A stretch of DNA of 64,000 nt from a virus. Below are positions 41,784 through 48,388 of the stretch, one piece after another. The stretch lies in IMG/VR virus record IMGVR_UViG_3300042539_000280, positions 100,393 through 164,392 of that record; one strand, given 5' to 3'. The position numbers were made by a program, and so were the translations under genes. Numbering within the stretch: the stretch's first letter is position 1; each line of letters begins with the position of its first letter. The notes below the pieces were generated by a model, which was not told the DNA's origin, did not search any database, and saw only the letters and a list, made by a program, of their open reading frames with translations.

Positions 41784-42061
41784 TATTCATACTTGGTATG
41801 GACTGAATTGCAGTAACTAACTAATGATACATCGGAGTTACCGCTTTTATGTTTTGTGATTAGTTTTTTGATAGGTGCGGTTACTAGATCCGCAAACCCG
41901 TCTGATATGTGGATGCCTTCCTGTATATCAAAACTTGGTAGATTGAATGTTTTGATATACTCACGTTTAGCATATTCTTCATTATCAGCATCAATGATCA
42001 TGAGGGCCAATGTATGGCCCTCTTTGTTTTGGATATCGGAGGTGATAGTGAAGTAACACAT
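41783..42061 (-). CDS. Small hypothetical protein
   Basis: 92 residues from ATG 42061, one base after the upstream stop (TAATATG). MCYFTITSDIQNKEGHTLAL, then an acidic helix. Not recognised. Confidence 0.5.
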   Translation of the reverse strand: MCYFTITSDIQNKEGHTLALMIIDADNEEYAKREYIKTFNLPSFDIQEGIHISDGFADLVTAPIKKLITKHKSGNSDVSLVSYCNSVHTKYE

Positions 42062-42062
42062 A

Positions 42063-42428
42063 TTACCAACCACCAAAGATATCATCTTCTTCATAGACAC
42101 GGGCGCCCGGACTATTGCGAATGATGATTTGCTTTTTGACGGCAGGTGCCCGATAGGCAGGAACCGCTACAGGTGCATAACCGTATCCAGCACCATAAGC
42201 ACCATAAACAGGTGCACCATAAGCATACGGATAACTATAGGTCTGTGCCATCATAGCACCAGCAAGTAGACCACCAACTGCCATACCAGCAATTGCGGCA
42301 CCACTGCCGTAACCCCAACCACCATATCCCCAACCGCCGTATCCGCCCCAAAACTGGGCCTTAGCAGGCGTGGCAGCGGCAAAAGCAATGCCGATTGCGG
42401 CGACTAATGCAATAATACTCTTCCTCAT
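42063..42428 (-). CDS. Exported Gly/Tyr-rich protein
   Basis: 121 residues from ATG 42428 (AAAGGATC upstream). Signal peptide 1-24 (PAKA/Q), then GGYGGWGYGGWGYGSG, a hydrophobic glycine-rich segment (AIAGMAVGGLLAGAMMA) and Tyr/Ala/Pro repeats. Looks like a host envelope protein; may insert in a membrane. Function unknown. Confidence 0.62.
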   Translation of the reverse strand: MRKSIIALVAAIGIAFAAATPAKAQFWGGYGGWGYGGWGYGSGAAIAGMAVGGLLAGAMMAQTYSYPYAYGAPVYGAYGAGYGYAPVAVPAYRAPAVKKQIIIRNSPGARVYEEDDIFGGW

Positions 42429-42441
42429 TTCAGTGATCCTT

Positions 42442-42711
42442 TTAGAGAACGATAGAACCAGCATAATTCTCAAAGAAGCCTTTAAGGTTTTCTTCGAAAG
42501 ACGGGCTACGACTTATATAGTCACGATACAATTCATAGATTTCATCATAGACACGAGGTGCAACAAACTCGGTGTTATTCTTGTCAACAACTTCCCATTT
42601 GTTACCACCATCACGATACTCGATTTCCTCAATCAATTCGTCCGTGTCATAATCACAAAGGTCGACATCAACATCAACGGCGACTTCTCGATAAACAGTC
42701 TTGCTAACCAT
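42442..42711 (-). CDS. Small acidic hypothetical protein
   Basis: 89 residues (YREVAVDVDVDLCDYDTDEL, then VYDELYELYRDYIS-like helix). GGAG before ATG. First gene after the promoter at 42739-42767. Not recognised. Confidence 0.55.
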   Translation of the reverse strand: MVSKTVYREVAVDVDVDLCDYDTDELIEEIEYRDGGNKWEVVDKNNTEFVAPRVYDEIYELYRDYISRSPSFEENLKGFFENYAGSIVL

Positions 42712-42738
42712 TCCGTTTCTCCTCTCACATTATGAATA

Positions 42739-42767
42739 AGGATAGCACAGAAGAAACGGAATGTCAA
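42739..42767 (-). promoter_or_regulatory. Sigma70-like promoter
   Basis: Minus-strand TTGACA (42767-42762), 17-base spacer ending ctgtgc, TATCCT (42744-42739). It drives the acidic protein at 42442-42711 and the exported Gly/Tyr-rich protein. Confidence 0.72.
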
Positions 42768-42774
42768 GTCTATT

Positions 42775-43002
42775 TTACTTTTCCTTAGGCTGGGTAGCAA
42801 TGAATCCAGGATAATAGGAGTTTTCCTTATGATGATTAGCAGCAACGTGAGAACCACGGAGACCACCCTTCAATTCAGTGCTAGGGATAGTAGAAGCACC
42901 AGCAGCATAACCATACTTCTCAAATGTATCGGTCTTATATTCAGTTGCAAATGCTGGTGTTGCTAGTGTGAGGATAGTTAGTAGAGAAATAACTTTATTC
43001 AT
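42775..43002 (-). CDS. Small exported protein
   Basis: 75 residues; signal peptide 1-19 (TPAFA/TEY), mature part with GYAAGASTIPSTELKGGLRG. No cysteines or catalytic motif. Periplasmic, unknown. Confidence 0.6.
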   Translation of the reverse strand: MNKVISLLTILTLATPAFATEYKTDTFEKYGYAAGASTIPSTELKGGLRGSHVAANHHKENSYYPGFIATQPKEK

Positions 43003-43046
43003 TTCTTTTCCTTTATGTTATGCTTCCCATTAGGCGAAGCAGTTTT

Positions 43047-43063
43047 ATTGTGCAGCGCACAAT
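43047..43063 (-). other. Leader hairpin
   Basis: ATTGTGC-AGC-GCACAAT, a perfect 7-base inverted repeat just downstream of the -10 at 43069-43074, at the 5' end of the mRNA for the small exported protein. May stabilise the message. Confidence 0.5.
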
Positions 43064-43068
43064 ACAAT

Positions 43069-43097
43069 AATATATAGGCACCTTGTCGATTTGTCAA
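43069..43097 (-). promoter_or_regulatory. Sigma70-like promoter
   Basis: Minus-strand TTGACA (43097-43092), 17-base spacer ending ggtgccta, TATATT (43074-43069). The spacer end resembles those at 50342-50358 and 50626-50642. Confidence 0.78.
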
Positions 43098-43100
43098 GAA

Positions 43101-43583
43101 CTAATTTAGTCTCTGAACCGTTATCGATGAGGTTGATCCCATCCCGATAGCACGAGCAGCACCATAAGACAAATCGAGAGAACGGCCACGAACGAAAGGA
43201 CCTCGGTCATTGACGACAACAGTAGTGCATCCATGGTGACATACTCTTAGGTGAGTTCCAAATGGAAGTGAACGATGGGCTGCTGTGTGGGCGTTAGGGT
43301 TGAAAACTGCGCCTGACGCCGTATGTCGGGAGAGACGTTCGCCGTGCCCGTAAAACGAAGCAACCATGCGGCTGCCACCAGAACCGCCCCCAGCATAATC
43401 GCCATCACTATTGTTATCATAACGTGGAGAAACGCTCTTACCATGTCTACCTTTTCCTTTGACTGTCTGTTGTGGTTGAGACTGACCGCCAAAGATACCA
43501 CCGAAAAAATCAGATAACGGATCGGCAGCGGCCGAGGTTGTTAGTGTAGCAAATAACGCCAGGGTTGTCAAGATATTTTTCAT
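43101..43583 (-). CDS. RlpA-like exported lytic transglycosylase
   Basis: 160 residues; signal peptide 1-20 (SAAA/DP), a Gly/Ser/Gln-rich linker, then the double-psi beta-barrel: MVASFYGHGERLSRHTASGA, SLPFGTHLRV, VVVNDRGPFVRGRSLDLSYG. RlpA cleaves naked glycan strands during division. The C-terminal SPOR domain of host RlpA is missing. Confidence 0.85.
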   Translation of the reverse strand: MKNILTTLALFATLTTSAAADPLSDFFGGIFGGQSQPQQTVKGKGRHGKSVSPRYDNNSDGDYAGGGSGGSRMVASFYGHGERLSRHTASGAVFNPNAHTAAHRSLPFGTHLRVCHHGCTTVVVNDRGPFVRGRSLDLSYGAARAIGMGSTSSITVQRLN

Positions 43584-43593
43584 AATATACTCC

Positions 43594-44304
43594 TTATTCC
43601 ATAAGATTGTTTTTTATTTCCTTCAAAATAAATTTCTTTTGTCTCGACTCATTGAAAATATTATACCAATAATTCAAACTAACGATTTTAGTCTTATACA
43701 TTTTAGACTTTACGTTTTGTCTTACAATTTTTTTGAGTTTATCGGTAAAGAAAAACCTTTTCAAGGTTATATTTTCATTGGTGTCAAATTTTATATAAGA
43801 CCAATCATCACCTCTTTTCATACTAATAAAATTAGTATCATCATTTAGAAGAAACTGACAATCTGTAGGCCTGAACCATTTTCCTATGTTGAATCTTCCT
43901 GGAATGAATCTAGTATTTTTTACAAAATCATTCTCAGAAAAATGAGCACCTGTTCCACTTGCTTCTATTTCTTCCTCACAAAAGAAGATATAGTTTACAG
44001 AGAAAGATAATAAACCCTGCTCAACTGATTTAGCATGAACATAATGATTTATAAAATCTTGATCATACATATCACTATTGTATGTGCCTGCTTGTCTATT
44101 TATTTTTAGACTATAATCATATGGGAACTTTAGAGCAAAAGTATTAAGCAATTCTTGTCTGACTGCCGGACAAAGTCTAAAATCATTATGTTTTTCGAAA
44201 GCATAATTAGTTTTTACCTCTCTTTTATATAAATTTTCTGGTTCAAAATAATTTATTTCTGAAAAATAATCATCTATATTATATACAGACCAGTAGATAT
44301 TCAT
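43594..44304 (-). CDS. Hypothetical protein, AT-rich gene
   Basis: 236 residues from ATG 44304 (AAGGAAAT upstream). Contains IPGRFNIGKWFRPTDCQFLL and a Lys-rich C-terminus. The shape recalls phage proteins near radical SAM and oxygenase genes, but I see no catalytic motif. Strong AT bias suggests recent acquisition. Confidence 0.55.
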   Translation of the reverse strand: MNIYWSVYNIDDYFSEINYFEPENLYKREVKTNYAFEKHNDFRLCPAVRQELLNTFALKFPYDYSLKINRQAGTYNSDMYDQDFINHYVHAKSVEQGLLSFSVNYIFFCEEEIEASGTGAHFSENDFVKNTRFIPGRFNIGKWFRPTDCQFLLNDDTNFISMKRGDDWSYIKFDTNENITLKRFFFTDKLKKIVRQNVKSKMYKTKIVSLNYWYNIFNESRQKKFILKEIKNNLME

Positions 44305-44321
44305 ATAAATTTCCTTCAATT

Positions 44322-44395
44322 GGTTCAGGATCATGGATTCGAACCACGAATACCGGAGTCAGAGTCCGGGGTTTTACCAGTTAAACTAATCCTGA
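44322..44395 (-). tRNA. tRNA-Gln (CTG)
   Basis: Acceptor TCAGGAT/ATCCTGA, T loop TTCGAAT, anticodon loop CTCTGAC, encoded CCA. Lies between the AT-rich gene and the radical SAM gene. Confidence 0.92.
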
Positions 44396-44398
44396 ATA

Positions 44399-45862
44399 TT
44401 ATAGACTTAGTTTTTTGTGTTTATAATCTTGTAATCGGTCATAGAAAATTGAGTCATCCATATGTGTTTGAAACCCAACTTTTGATTTCAAACAATCTAA
44501 GATTGATAGATTTCTTTGATAAAGAAAATGTAAATTAAATCCAGTCGCTCCATATTCGCCACTATTGTATAGGTGAAAGTTCATATCATTGCATATATCT
44601 TGTGCCGTAAAAATGTCCATGTTATCATTTTCCCACATCATTTTTTTAGCAACTTGTTCGATACCAATTCTTTCTACCTTTGAATTTGTTATATGTCGAT
44701 ATCCCCATTTGCTATAATCTAAACTAAGGGTAGATAACCTGTCCATTGTCGGATCTAGTGGAATTTCCAAAGGATTGATACTATAAAATTCACCTTTCCA
44801 ATTTTCCTCAAGCCAATTGAAAGTTCTATTCAACGTTTCTACTGTTTCGTGTGGGAGACCGGCAATAAGTGATATATGACCACGATAATATCCATCACCA
44901 TGAGTTTTGAAATATTGTTTGGCATCCAGAATACCACTCAATATTTTTTCCATATTACTACTTTTTCCAATAGTCTTAGCACTCGCAGGATTCAGACTTT
45001 CTAATCCATAGAAATGAGCAACCATCCCTAGGCGAACCATAGGTTCCCAATCTTGAGGTCTAATTGCTAATAAGTCACCTCTCAAAAATGCGCTAAAGAA
45101 GGGTCTAAAAGATAATCTATCCGCCGCATCAGCATACTTTACAACCTTTTCAGTATAATCATTGAATGTTTCATCTGCTACAAAATAATTTGAAACACCC
45201 CAATTATCATAGTTGGTTGACATTTCCTCATAAAAATCTTCGGCACTCCGAGTATAATCACCTTTTACTCCCAAAATGGGGTAGTTACAATACAAACATT
45301 TGAAGATGCAACCACGGGAAAATTCCATGGTCAACCATTCTCGTTGGTCGATAAAGTCTCGGTTTTGATAAACGATTTTTACTTCTTTTTGAGGAAAAGC
45401 AGGATAGTCTTTAATTGCATTGATAACTTTTTTATCTTCATAAATAGGATCAAACTTAATACCTTCAATTGGTGTATTGCCTATTAGGCTTTTTGTCAAT
45501 TCGGTTATAGCCTTTTCACCATATCCATGAACATAATAATGAATATAATTCGTTTTCATTCTTGGTGAACTTTGACCACCTAGAATGATCGTTACATCAG
45601 GATAATTTTCTGTAACCCATTGACAGAATAATTCTAAGTTTGGATCCCAATAACTCATAAAAGCACTAAATCCAACAAATACAGTTTTGTTGGATATTCG
45701 TGATCTACATATTTCTTTTAGTTCATCCAATTCAAAGAAGTTGGCCCAGTCAATGACCTCAACATCCCATCCTTCTTGTCTCAGATGGGTGGCAATTCTA
45801 TGTCCGCCTGGTAATCTTTTGTTGAAGTTTTCACAAATACTAAAGATCAAAGCATGGTGCAT
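44399..45862 (-). CDS. Cobalamin-binding radical SAM protein
   Basis: 487 residues. An N-terminal cobalamin-binding-like Rossmann part (to about 125: VGFSAFMSYWDPN, TIILGGQSSP) and a radical SAM core with SRGCIFKCLYCNYP (C185, C189, C192) binding [4Fe-4S]. ISLIAGLPHETVETL is the usual later strand. Members methylate or rearrange diverse substrates. It is flanked on both sides by tRNA-Gln genes. Substrate unknown; AT-rich. Confidence 0.82.
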   Translation of the reverse strand: MHHALIFSICENFNKRLPGGHRIATHLRQEGWDVEVIDWANFFELDELKEICRSRISNKTVFVGFSAFMSYWDPNLELFCQWVTENYPDVTIILGGQSSPRMKTNYIHYYVHGYGEKAITELTKSLIGNTPIEGIKFDPIYEDKKVINAIKDYPAFPQKEVKIVYQNRDFIDQREWLTMEFSRGCIFKCLYCNYPILGVKGDYTRSAEDFYEEMSTNYDNWGVSNYFVADETFNDYTEKVVKYADAADRLSFRPFFSAFLRGDLLAIRPQDWEPMVRLGMVAHFYGLESLNPASAKTIGKSSNMEKILSGILDAKQYFKTHGDGYYRGHISLIAGLPHETVETLNRTFNWLEENWKGEFYSINPLEIPLDPTMDRLSTLSLDYSKWGYRHITNSKVERIGIEQVAKKMMWENDNMDIFTAQDICNDMNFHLYNSGEYGATGFNLHFLYQRNLSILDCLKSKVGFQTHMDDSIFYDRLQDYKHKKLSL

Positions 45863-45900
45863 AAATATCTCTTACTATGGATTCACTCCATTATATAGAT

Positions 45901-45975
45901 TGGATCGGGGACAAGGACTCGAACCCTGATAGACAGAACCAAAATCTGCCGTTCTACCAATTAAACTATCCCCGA
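45901..45975 (-). tRNA. tRNA-Gln (TTG)
   Basis: Acceptor TCGGGGA/TCCCCGA, anticodon loop TTTTGGT, encoded CCA. Second Gln tRNA; together with 44322 it flanks the radical SAM gene. Confidence 0.92.
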
Positions 45976-45982
45976 ACAAAGA

Positions 45983-46067
45983 TGGTGCCGAGAGTAGGGT
46001 TCGAACCTACCGTGCTATAAGCGTCCGATTTACAGTCGGGTGCCCGTCCACTCAGGCGGTCTCGGCA
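45983..46067 (-). tRNA. tRNA-Tyr (GTA)
   Basis: Class II tRNA with a long variable arm; acceptor TGCCGAG/CTCGGCA, anticodon loop CTGTAAA, encoded CCA. Confidence 0.9.
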
Positions 46068-46070
46068 TAT

Positions 46071-46144
46071 TGGTTGTCCCTGATGGTATCGATCCATCGT
46101 CTATCGCTTATCAAGCGATTGCTCTACCTTTGAGCTAAGGGACA
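46071..46144 (-). tRNA. tRNA-Ile (GAT)
   Basis: Acceptor TGTCCCT/AGGGACA, anticodon loop TTGATAA, encoded CCA. The 5' end overlaps the 3' end of the small gene at 46135-46326. Confidence 0.9.
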
Positions 46145-46326
46145 GCAACTTTTAAACCTGTCAGTGGAATCTCATAGGACTCCACCGACACAATCTTTGA
46201 AACTCCTCTACAAGTAGCAATGAAACTTTCTGTATCTTTCCAGTTTCTAAAAGAAGTCTGGTATGTATTGCTACCATCTTTGATAAACACTATAAACTGT
46301 TTACCTTCTTTTGTCAAGTCAATCAT
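46135..46326 (-). CDS. Small hypothetical protein overlapping a tRNA
   Basis: 63 residues from ATG 46326 with AGGAG upstream (MIDLTKEGKQFIVFIKDGSN, then ATCRGVSKIVSVESYEIPL). Its TAG stop lies inside the acceptor/D region of the tRNA-Ile gene. Not recognised. Confidence 0.55.
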   Translation of the reverse strand: MIDLTKEGKQFIVFIKDGSNTYQTSFRNWKDTESFIATCRGVSKIVSVESYEIPLTGLKVAVP

Positions 46327-46327
46327 T

Positions 46328-46792
46328 TCAAAACTCCTTACGAGACTGGTTACACTCGAAAGTATACCAGCCTTCGGCACGACAGGCATCGATGATACGG
46401 TGACGATCATCAAACATTGCACCAACAGTATAACCAGGGTTAGCAGCAAGCCAATTCTTGATAATCGCAACCTTCAAAAGGTCATCATTACCACGAAAGC
46501 CGAAAGGACGCATATACATATCATCGTGGGACATCCACGGGATATGCTTATTGACCCATTCTAAAGTATCCTCACGAAAACGCTCATCACGGGCAGTAAC
46601 GATAATCACCTTATCACCCGGACGATCATTAGCCAAAGCGTGTAACACATCGATTACAGGCTGATAAGGCTCATCCAAATGCTGCTTTGAAAAGAACGCA
46701 TCCCATTCCTTTTTACCATTATCAAGATGGTGCATACGATGTTCGTTATCAGCAAGAGTGCCGTCAATATCAAAAATCCAAACCTTATTCAT
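46328..46792 (-). CDS. HAD phosphatase like the T4 Pnkp 3'-phosphatase domain
   Basis: 154 residues from ATG 46792 (AAAGGAA upstream). VWIFDIDGTLADNEHRMHHL is the HAD motif I with D8 and D10, in the form typical of the T4 polynucleotide kinase phosphatase domain; VIIVTARDERFR is motif II and MFDDRHRIIDAC motif IV. It would remove 3'-phosphates from nucleic acid ends, without a fused kinase. Confidence 0.82.
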   Translation of the reverse strand: MNKVWIFDIDGTLADNEHRMHHLDNGKKEWDAFFSKQHLDEPYQPVIDVLHALANDRPGDKVIIVTARDERFREDTLEWVNKHIPWMSHDDMYMRPFGFRGNDDLLKVAIIKNWLAANPGYTVGAMFDDRHRIIDACRAEGWYTFECNQSRKEF

Positions 46793-46817
46793 TCCTTTTC
46801 CTTTCACATTATGTCTA

Positions 46818-46846
46818 ATCCTATCACATTCGAAAAGGAATGTCAA
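46818..46846 (-). promoter_or_regulatory. Sigma70-like promoter
   Basis: Minus-strand TTGACA (46846-46841), 17-base spacer, TAGGAT (46823-46818). It drives the HAD phosphatase, the small gene and the tRNA-Ile/Tyr/Gln genes beyond. Confidence 0.75.
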
Positions 46847-46850
46847 GTAA

Positions 46851-46924
46851 TGGTGCCGGTTAACGGAATCGAACCGCTATCAGAGGACTACGAAACCACT
46901 GTAATGCCATTATACTAAACCGGC
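46851..46924 (-). tRNA. tRNA-Thr (CGT), weak anticodon stem
   Basis: Acceptor GCCGGTT/AACCGGC, T loop TTCGATT, encoded CCA. The anticodon loop is read as TTCGTAG by analogy with bacterial tRNA-Thr(CGT); the stem then has two T-T mismatches, so identity is less certain. Confidence 0.75.
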
Positions 46925-46929
46925 GTAAC

Positions 46930-47004
46930 TGGTGCCGCAAGTAGGAATTGAACCTACGACCTTTCCCTTACCATGGGAATGCACTACCTCTGTGCTATTG
47001 CGGC
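46930..47004 (-). tRNA. tRNA-Thr (GGT)
   Basis: Acceptor GCCGCAA/TTGCGGC, anticodon stem TTCCC/GGGAA with loop ATGGTAA, encoded CCA. Confidence 0.92.
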
Positions 47005-47007
47005 GAA

Positions 47008-47091
47008 TGGTACTGGGACTAGGTATCGATCCTAGGCTCCGAGTTCCACAAACTCGGGTGCTTCCATTACACTACCCCAGCAAATTGGTAG
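47008..47091 (-). tRNA. tRNA-His (GTG)
   Basis: Acceptor CTGGGGT with an extra G at -1, anticodon loop TTGTGGA, encoded CCA. The extra G is typical of tRNA-His. Confidence 0.9.
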
Positions 47092-47095
47092 GCGC

Positions 47096-47163
47096 ACTCG
47101 GATTCGAACCGAGAAAACTTACGGGTTTGAGCCGACTGACTTTACCTATTTGTCCATGCGCCC
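47096..47163 (-). tRNA. tRNA-Leu (CAA), short variable arm
   Basis: Acceptor GGGCGCA/TGCGCCT, T loop TTCGAAT, anticodon loop read as CTCAAAC, encoded CCA. The variable region is shorter than usual for tRNA-Leu and the anticodon stem is imperfect. Confidence 0.72.
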
Positions 47164-47164
47164 A

Positions 47165-47240
47165 TGGTGCGTCCCCTTAGAATCAAACTAAGTCCTTCGG
47201 TACTTCAAGCCGACGTGCGGATCACCTACACCAGGGACAC
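47165..47240 (-). tRNA. tRNA-Phe (GAA)
   Basis: Acceptor GTGTCCC/GGGACGC, anticodon loop TTGAAGT, encoded CCA. T loop TTTGATT. Confidence 0.85.
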
Positions 47241-47245
47241 ATAAA

Positions 47246-47320
47246 TGGTGCTTCATAGGAGTATCGATCTCCTCTTTCCCGCTTGAGAGGCGAGTGTCCT
47301 AGCCAATAGACGAATGAAGC
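47246..47320 (-). tRNA. tRNA-Glu (CTC)
   Basis: Acceptor GCTTCAT/ATGAAGC, anticodon stem CTCGC/GCGGG with loop CTCTCAA, encoded CCA. Confidence 0.9.
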
Positions 47321-47592
47321 ATAATAAGTGAGGATGAGGTGCCCAACCCCTCGCCTGCTGCTCCTCGACAGCGCCCTCTCTCCTGCAAATCCTAAACAGT
47401 CACGAATAGGACCGAGAGGCATGACTTGCGCCGAGCCGATGGCGACTAACCCACCCAGGCATTATTTCGGCTACAGAGGTCACGGCGACCTATTAAGAAG
47501 AAACGCTCCACCTATAGAGGATACTTAATGCTTAGTGTGCGATCACTAAGAATGTTCTCCCGGTTTCGCATCCCGGTACCGTTTCTTCAATA
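47321..47592. ncRNA. Structured non-coding segment inside tRNA array
   Basis: 272 bases, locally GC-rich, with no credible protein. Paired parts include AGGTC/GACCT, CTTAGTG/CACTAAG (47531-47550), AGCCGA/TCGGCT and a long-range pair GAAGAAACG (from 47498) with CGTTTCTTC (near 47580) enclosing a cloverleaf-like fold with a TTCGCAT loop on the plus strand. It could be one or two stable RNAs or decayed tRNAs. Strand not decided. Confidence 0.4.
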
Positions 47593-47668
47593 TGGTGGAC
47601 GTGAGAGGACTTGAACCCCCAACCTTCTCCGTGCAAAGGAGTTGCGCTCCCAGTTGCGCCACACGCCC
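47593..47668 (-). tRNA. tRNA-Ala (TGC)
   Basis: Acceptor GGGCGTG/CACGTCC, anticodon loop TTTGCAC, T loop TTCAAGT, encoded CCA. Confidence 0.9.
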
Positions 47669-47673
47669 ATAAC

Positions 47674-47748
47674 TGGCGACCCGTAGGGGTATCGATCCCC
47701 TCTCCCTAGCGTGACAGGCTAGAGTCCACACCTGCTGACTCACGGGCC
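47674..47748 (-). tRNA. tRNA-Asp (GTC)
   Basis: Acceptor GGCCCGT/ACGGGTC, anticodon stem CTAGC/GCTAG with loop CTGTCAC, encoded CCA. Confidence 0.92.
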
Positions 47749-47754
47749 ATTAAT

Positions 47755-47792
47755 TGGCTGGGACTTCACAGAGGTATAGGCTCTCCGTCCCG
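47755..47792 (-). ncRNA. tRNA-like minihelix or tRNA remnant
   Basis: On the minus strand GGGAC pairs with GTCCC and AGAG with CTCT around a 7-base loop, ending in GCCA like the neighbouring tRNAs. D and anticodon arms are missing. A competing repeat GTATAGG/CCTATAC (47774-47806) also exists. Probably a deleted tRNA; a functional minihelix cannot be excluded. Confidence 0.4.
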
Positions 47793-47811
47793 TAACTTTC
47801 CTATACTGCAT

Positions 47812-47888
47812 TGGTGCGCCTGGCAGGACTCGAACCTGCAAAATCTGGTTTCTAAGACCAGCGCCTTTACCAATTTGACCACAAGCGC
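47812..47888 (-). tRNA. tRNA-Leu (TAG)
   Basis: Acceptor GCGCTTG/CAGGCGC, anticodon stem CTGGT/ACCAG with loop CTTAGAA, encoded CCA. Short variable region as in the Leu(CAA) gene. Confidence 0.88.
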
Positions 47889-47893
47889 ATATA

Positions 47894-47968
47894 TGGTGCG
47901 GAATGATGGAATCGAACCACCGACACCCTGCGTGTAAAACAGGTGTTCTGCCATTGAACTAATCCCGC
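47894..47968 (-). tRNA. tRNA-Val (TAC)
   Basis: Acceptor GCGGGAT/ATTCCGC, anticodon stem CCTGT/GCAGG with loop TTTACAC, encoded CCA. Confidence 0.92.
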
Positions 47969-47973
47969 ATAAC

Positions 47974-48059
47974 TGGCGGATAAGTGAGGTCTCGATCCCC
48001 AAGCCTCTCGGCTCCTTTCGTTTTCGAAACGAAGGCCAGTCCCACTGACTTACTTATCC
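47974..48059 (-). tRNA. tRNA-Ser (CGA)
   Basis: Class II with long variable arm; acceptor GGATAAG/CTTATCC, anticodon stem TTCGT/ACGAA with loop TTCGAAA, encoded CCA. Confidence 0.9.
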
Positions 48060-48065
48060 ATAAAC

Positions 48066-48154
48066 TGGCGGAGTAGTAGGTATCCGACACCTATTCCCTT
48101 TCGGGAACCATCCGCTTTCCAAGCGGTGCAGACTCCTTGCCTGTTACTTACTCC
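48066..48154 (-). tRNA. tRNA-Ser (GGA)
   Basis: Class II; variable arm TTCCCGAAAGGGAA, anticodon loop TTGGAAA, acceptor GGAGTAA pairing toward TACTCC, encoded CCA. Confidence 0.9.
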
Positions 48155-48155
48155 G

Positions 48156-48243
48156 TGGCGGAGGGCGACGGTCTCGATCCGCATACCCCTAAGGATACCC
48201 TTGGTTTAGCAAACCAGGACAAGTCCCACCTGCTTCACCCTCC
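48156..48243 (-). tRNA. tRNA-Ser (GCT)
   Basis: Class II; acceptor GGAGGGT/GCCCTCC, anticodon loop TTGCTAA, encoded CCA. Third serine tRNA in a row. Confidence 0.9.
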
Positions 48244-48244
48244 G

Positions 48245-48385
48245 TTACATTCCAAACTGTGCCTTTACGGCAGTAACAATTTCATCAATGACGGTGTTGA
48301 TTTCATCGTCCGTCTGTGTAATTCCAAAACGATCTCTTAGAATAGATACAATAGCACTTCTTGTTTCATCTGTCAAGTTAAACAT
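48245..48385 (-). CDS. Tiny hypothetical protein
   Basis: 46 residues (MFNLTDETRSAIVSILRDRF, then GITQTDDEINTVIDEIV), helical. Preceded by GGAG, placed between a 2OG oxygenase gene and tRNA-Ser. Unknown function. Confidence 0.55.
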   Translation of the reverse strand: MFNLTDETRSAIVSILRDRFGITQTDDEINTVIDEIVTAVKAQFGM

Positions 48386-48388
48386 TAT

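Noticed and set aside
43594-44304. Ninth 2OG oxygenase
   Set aside because: No H-x-D/H pair followed by a distal H and R could be placed, despite similar AT content and context.
47222-47422. Open frame on the minus strand overlapping tRNA-Glu and tRNA-Phe
   Set aside because: It runs through tRNA genes, has no ribosome-binding site and an implausible composition.
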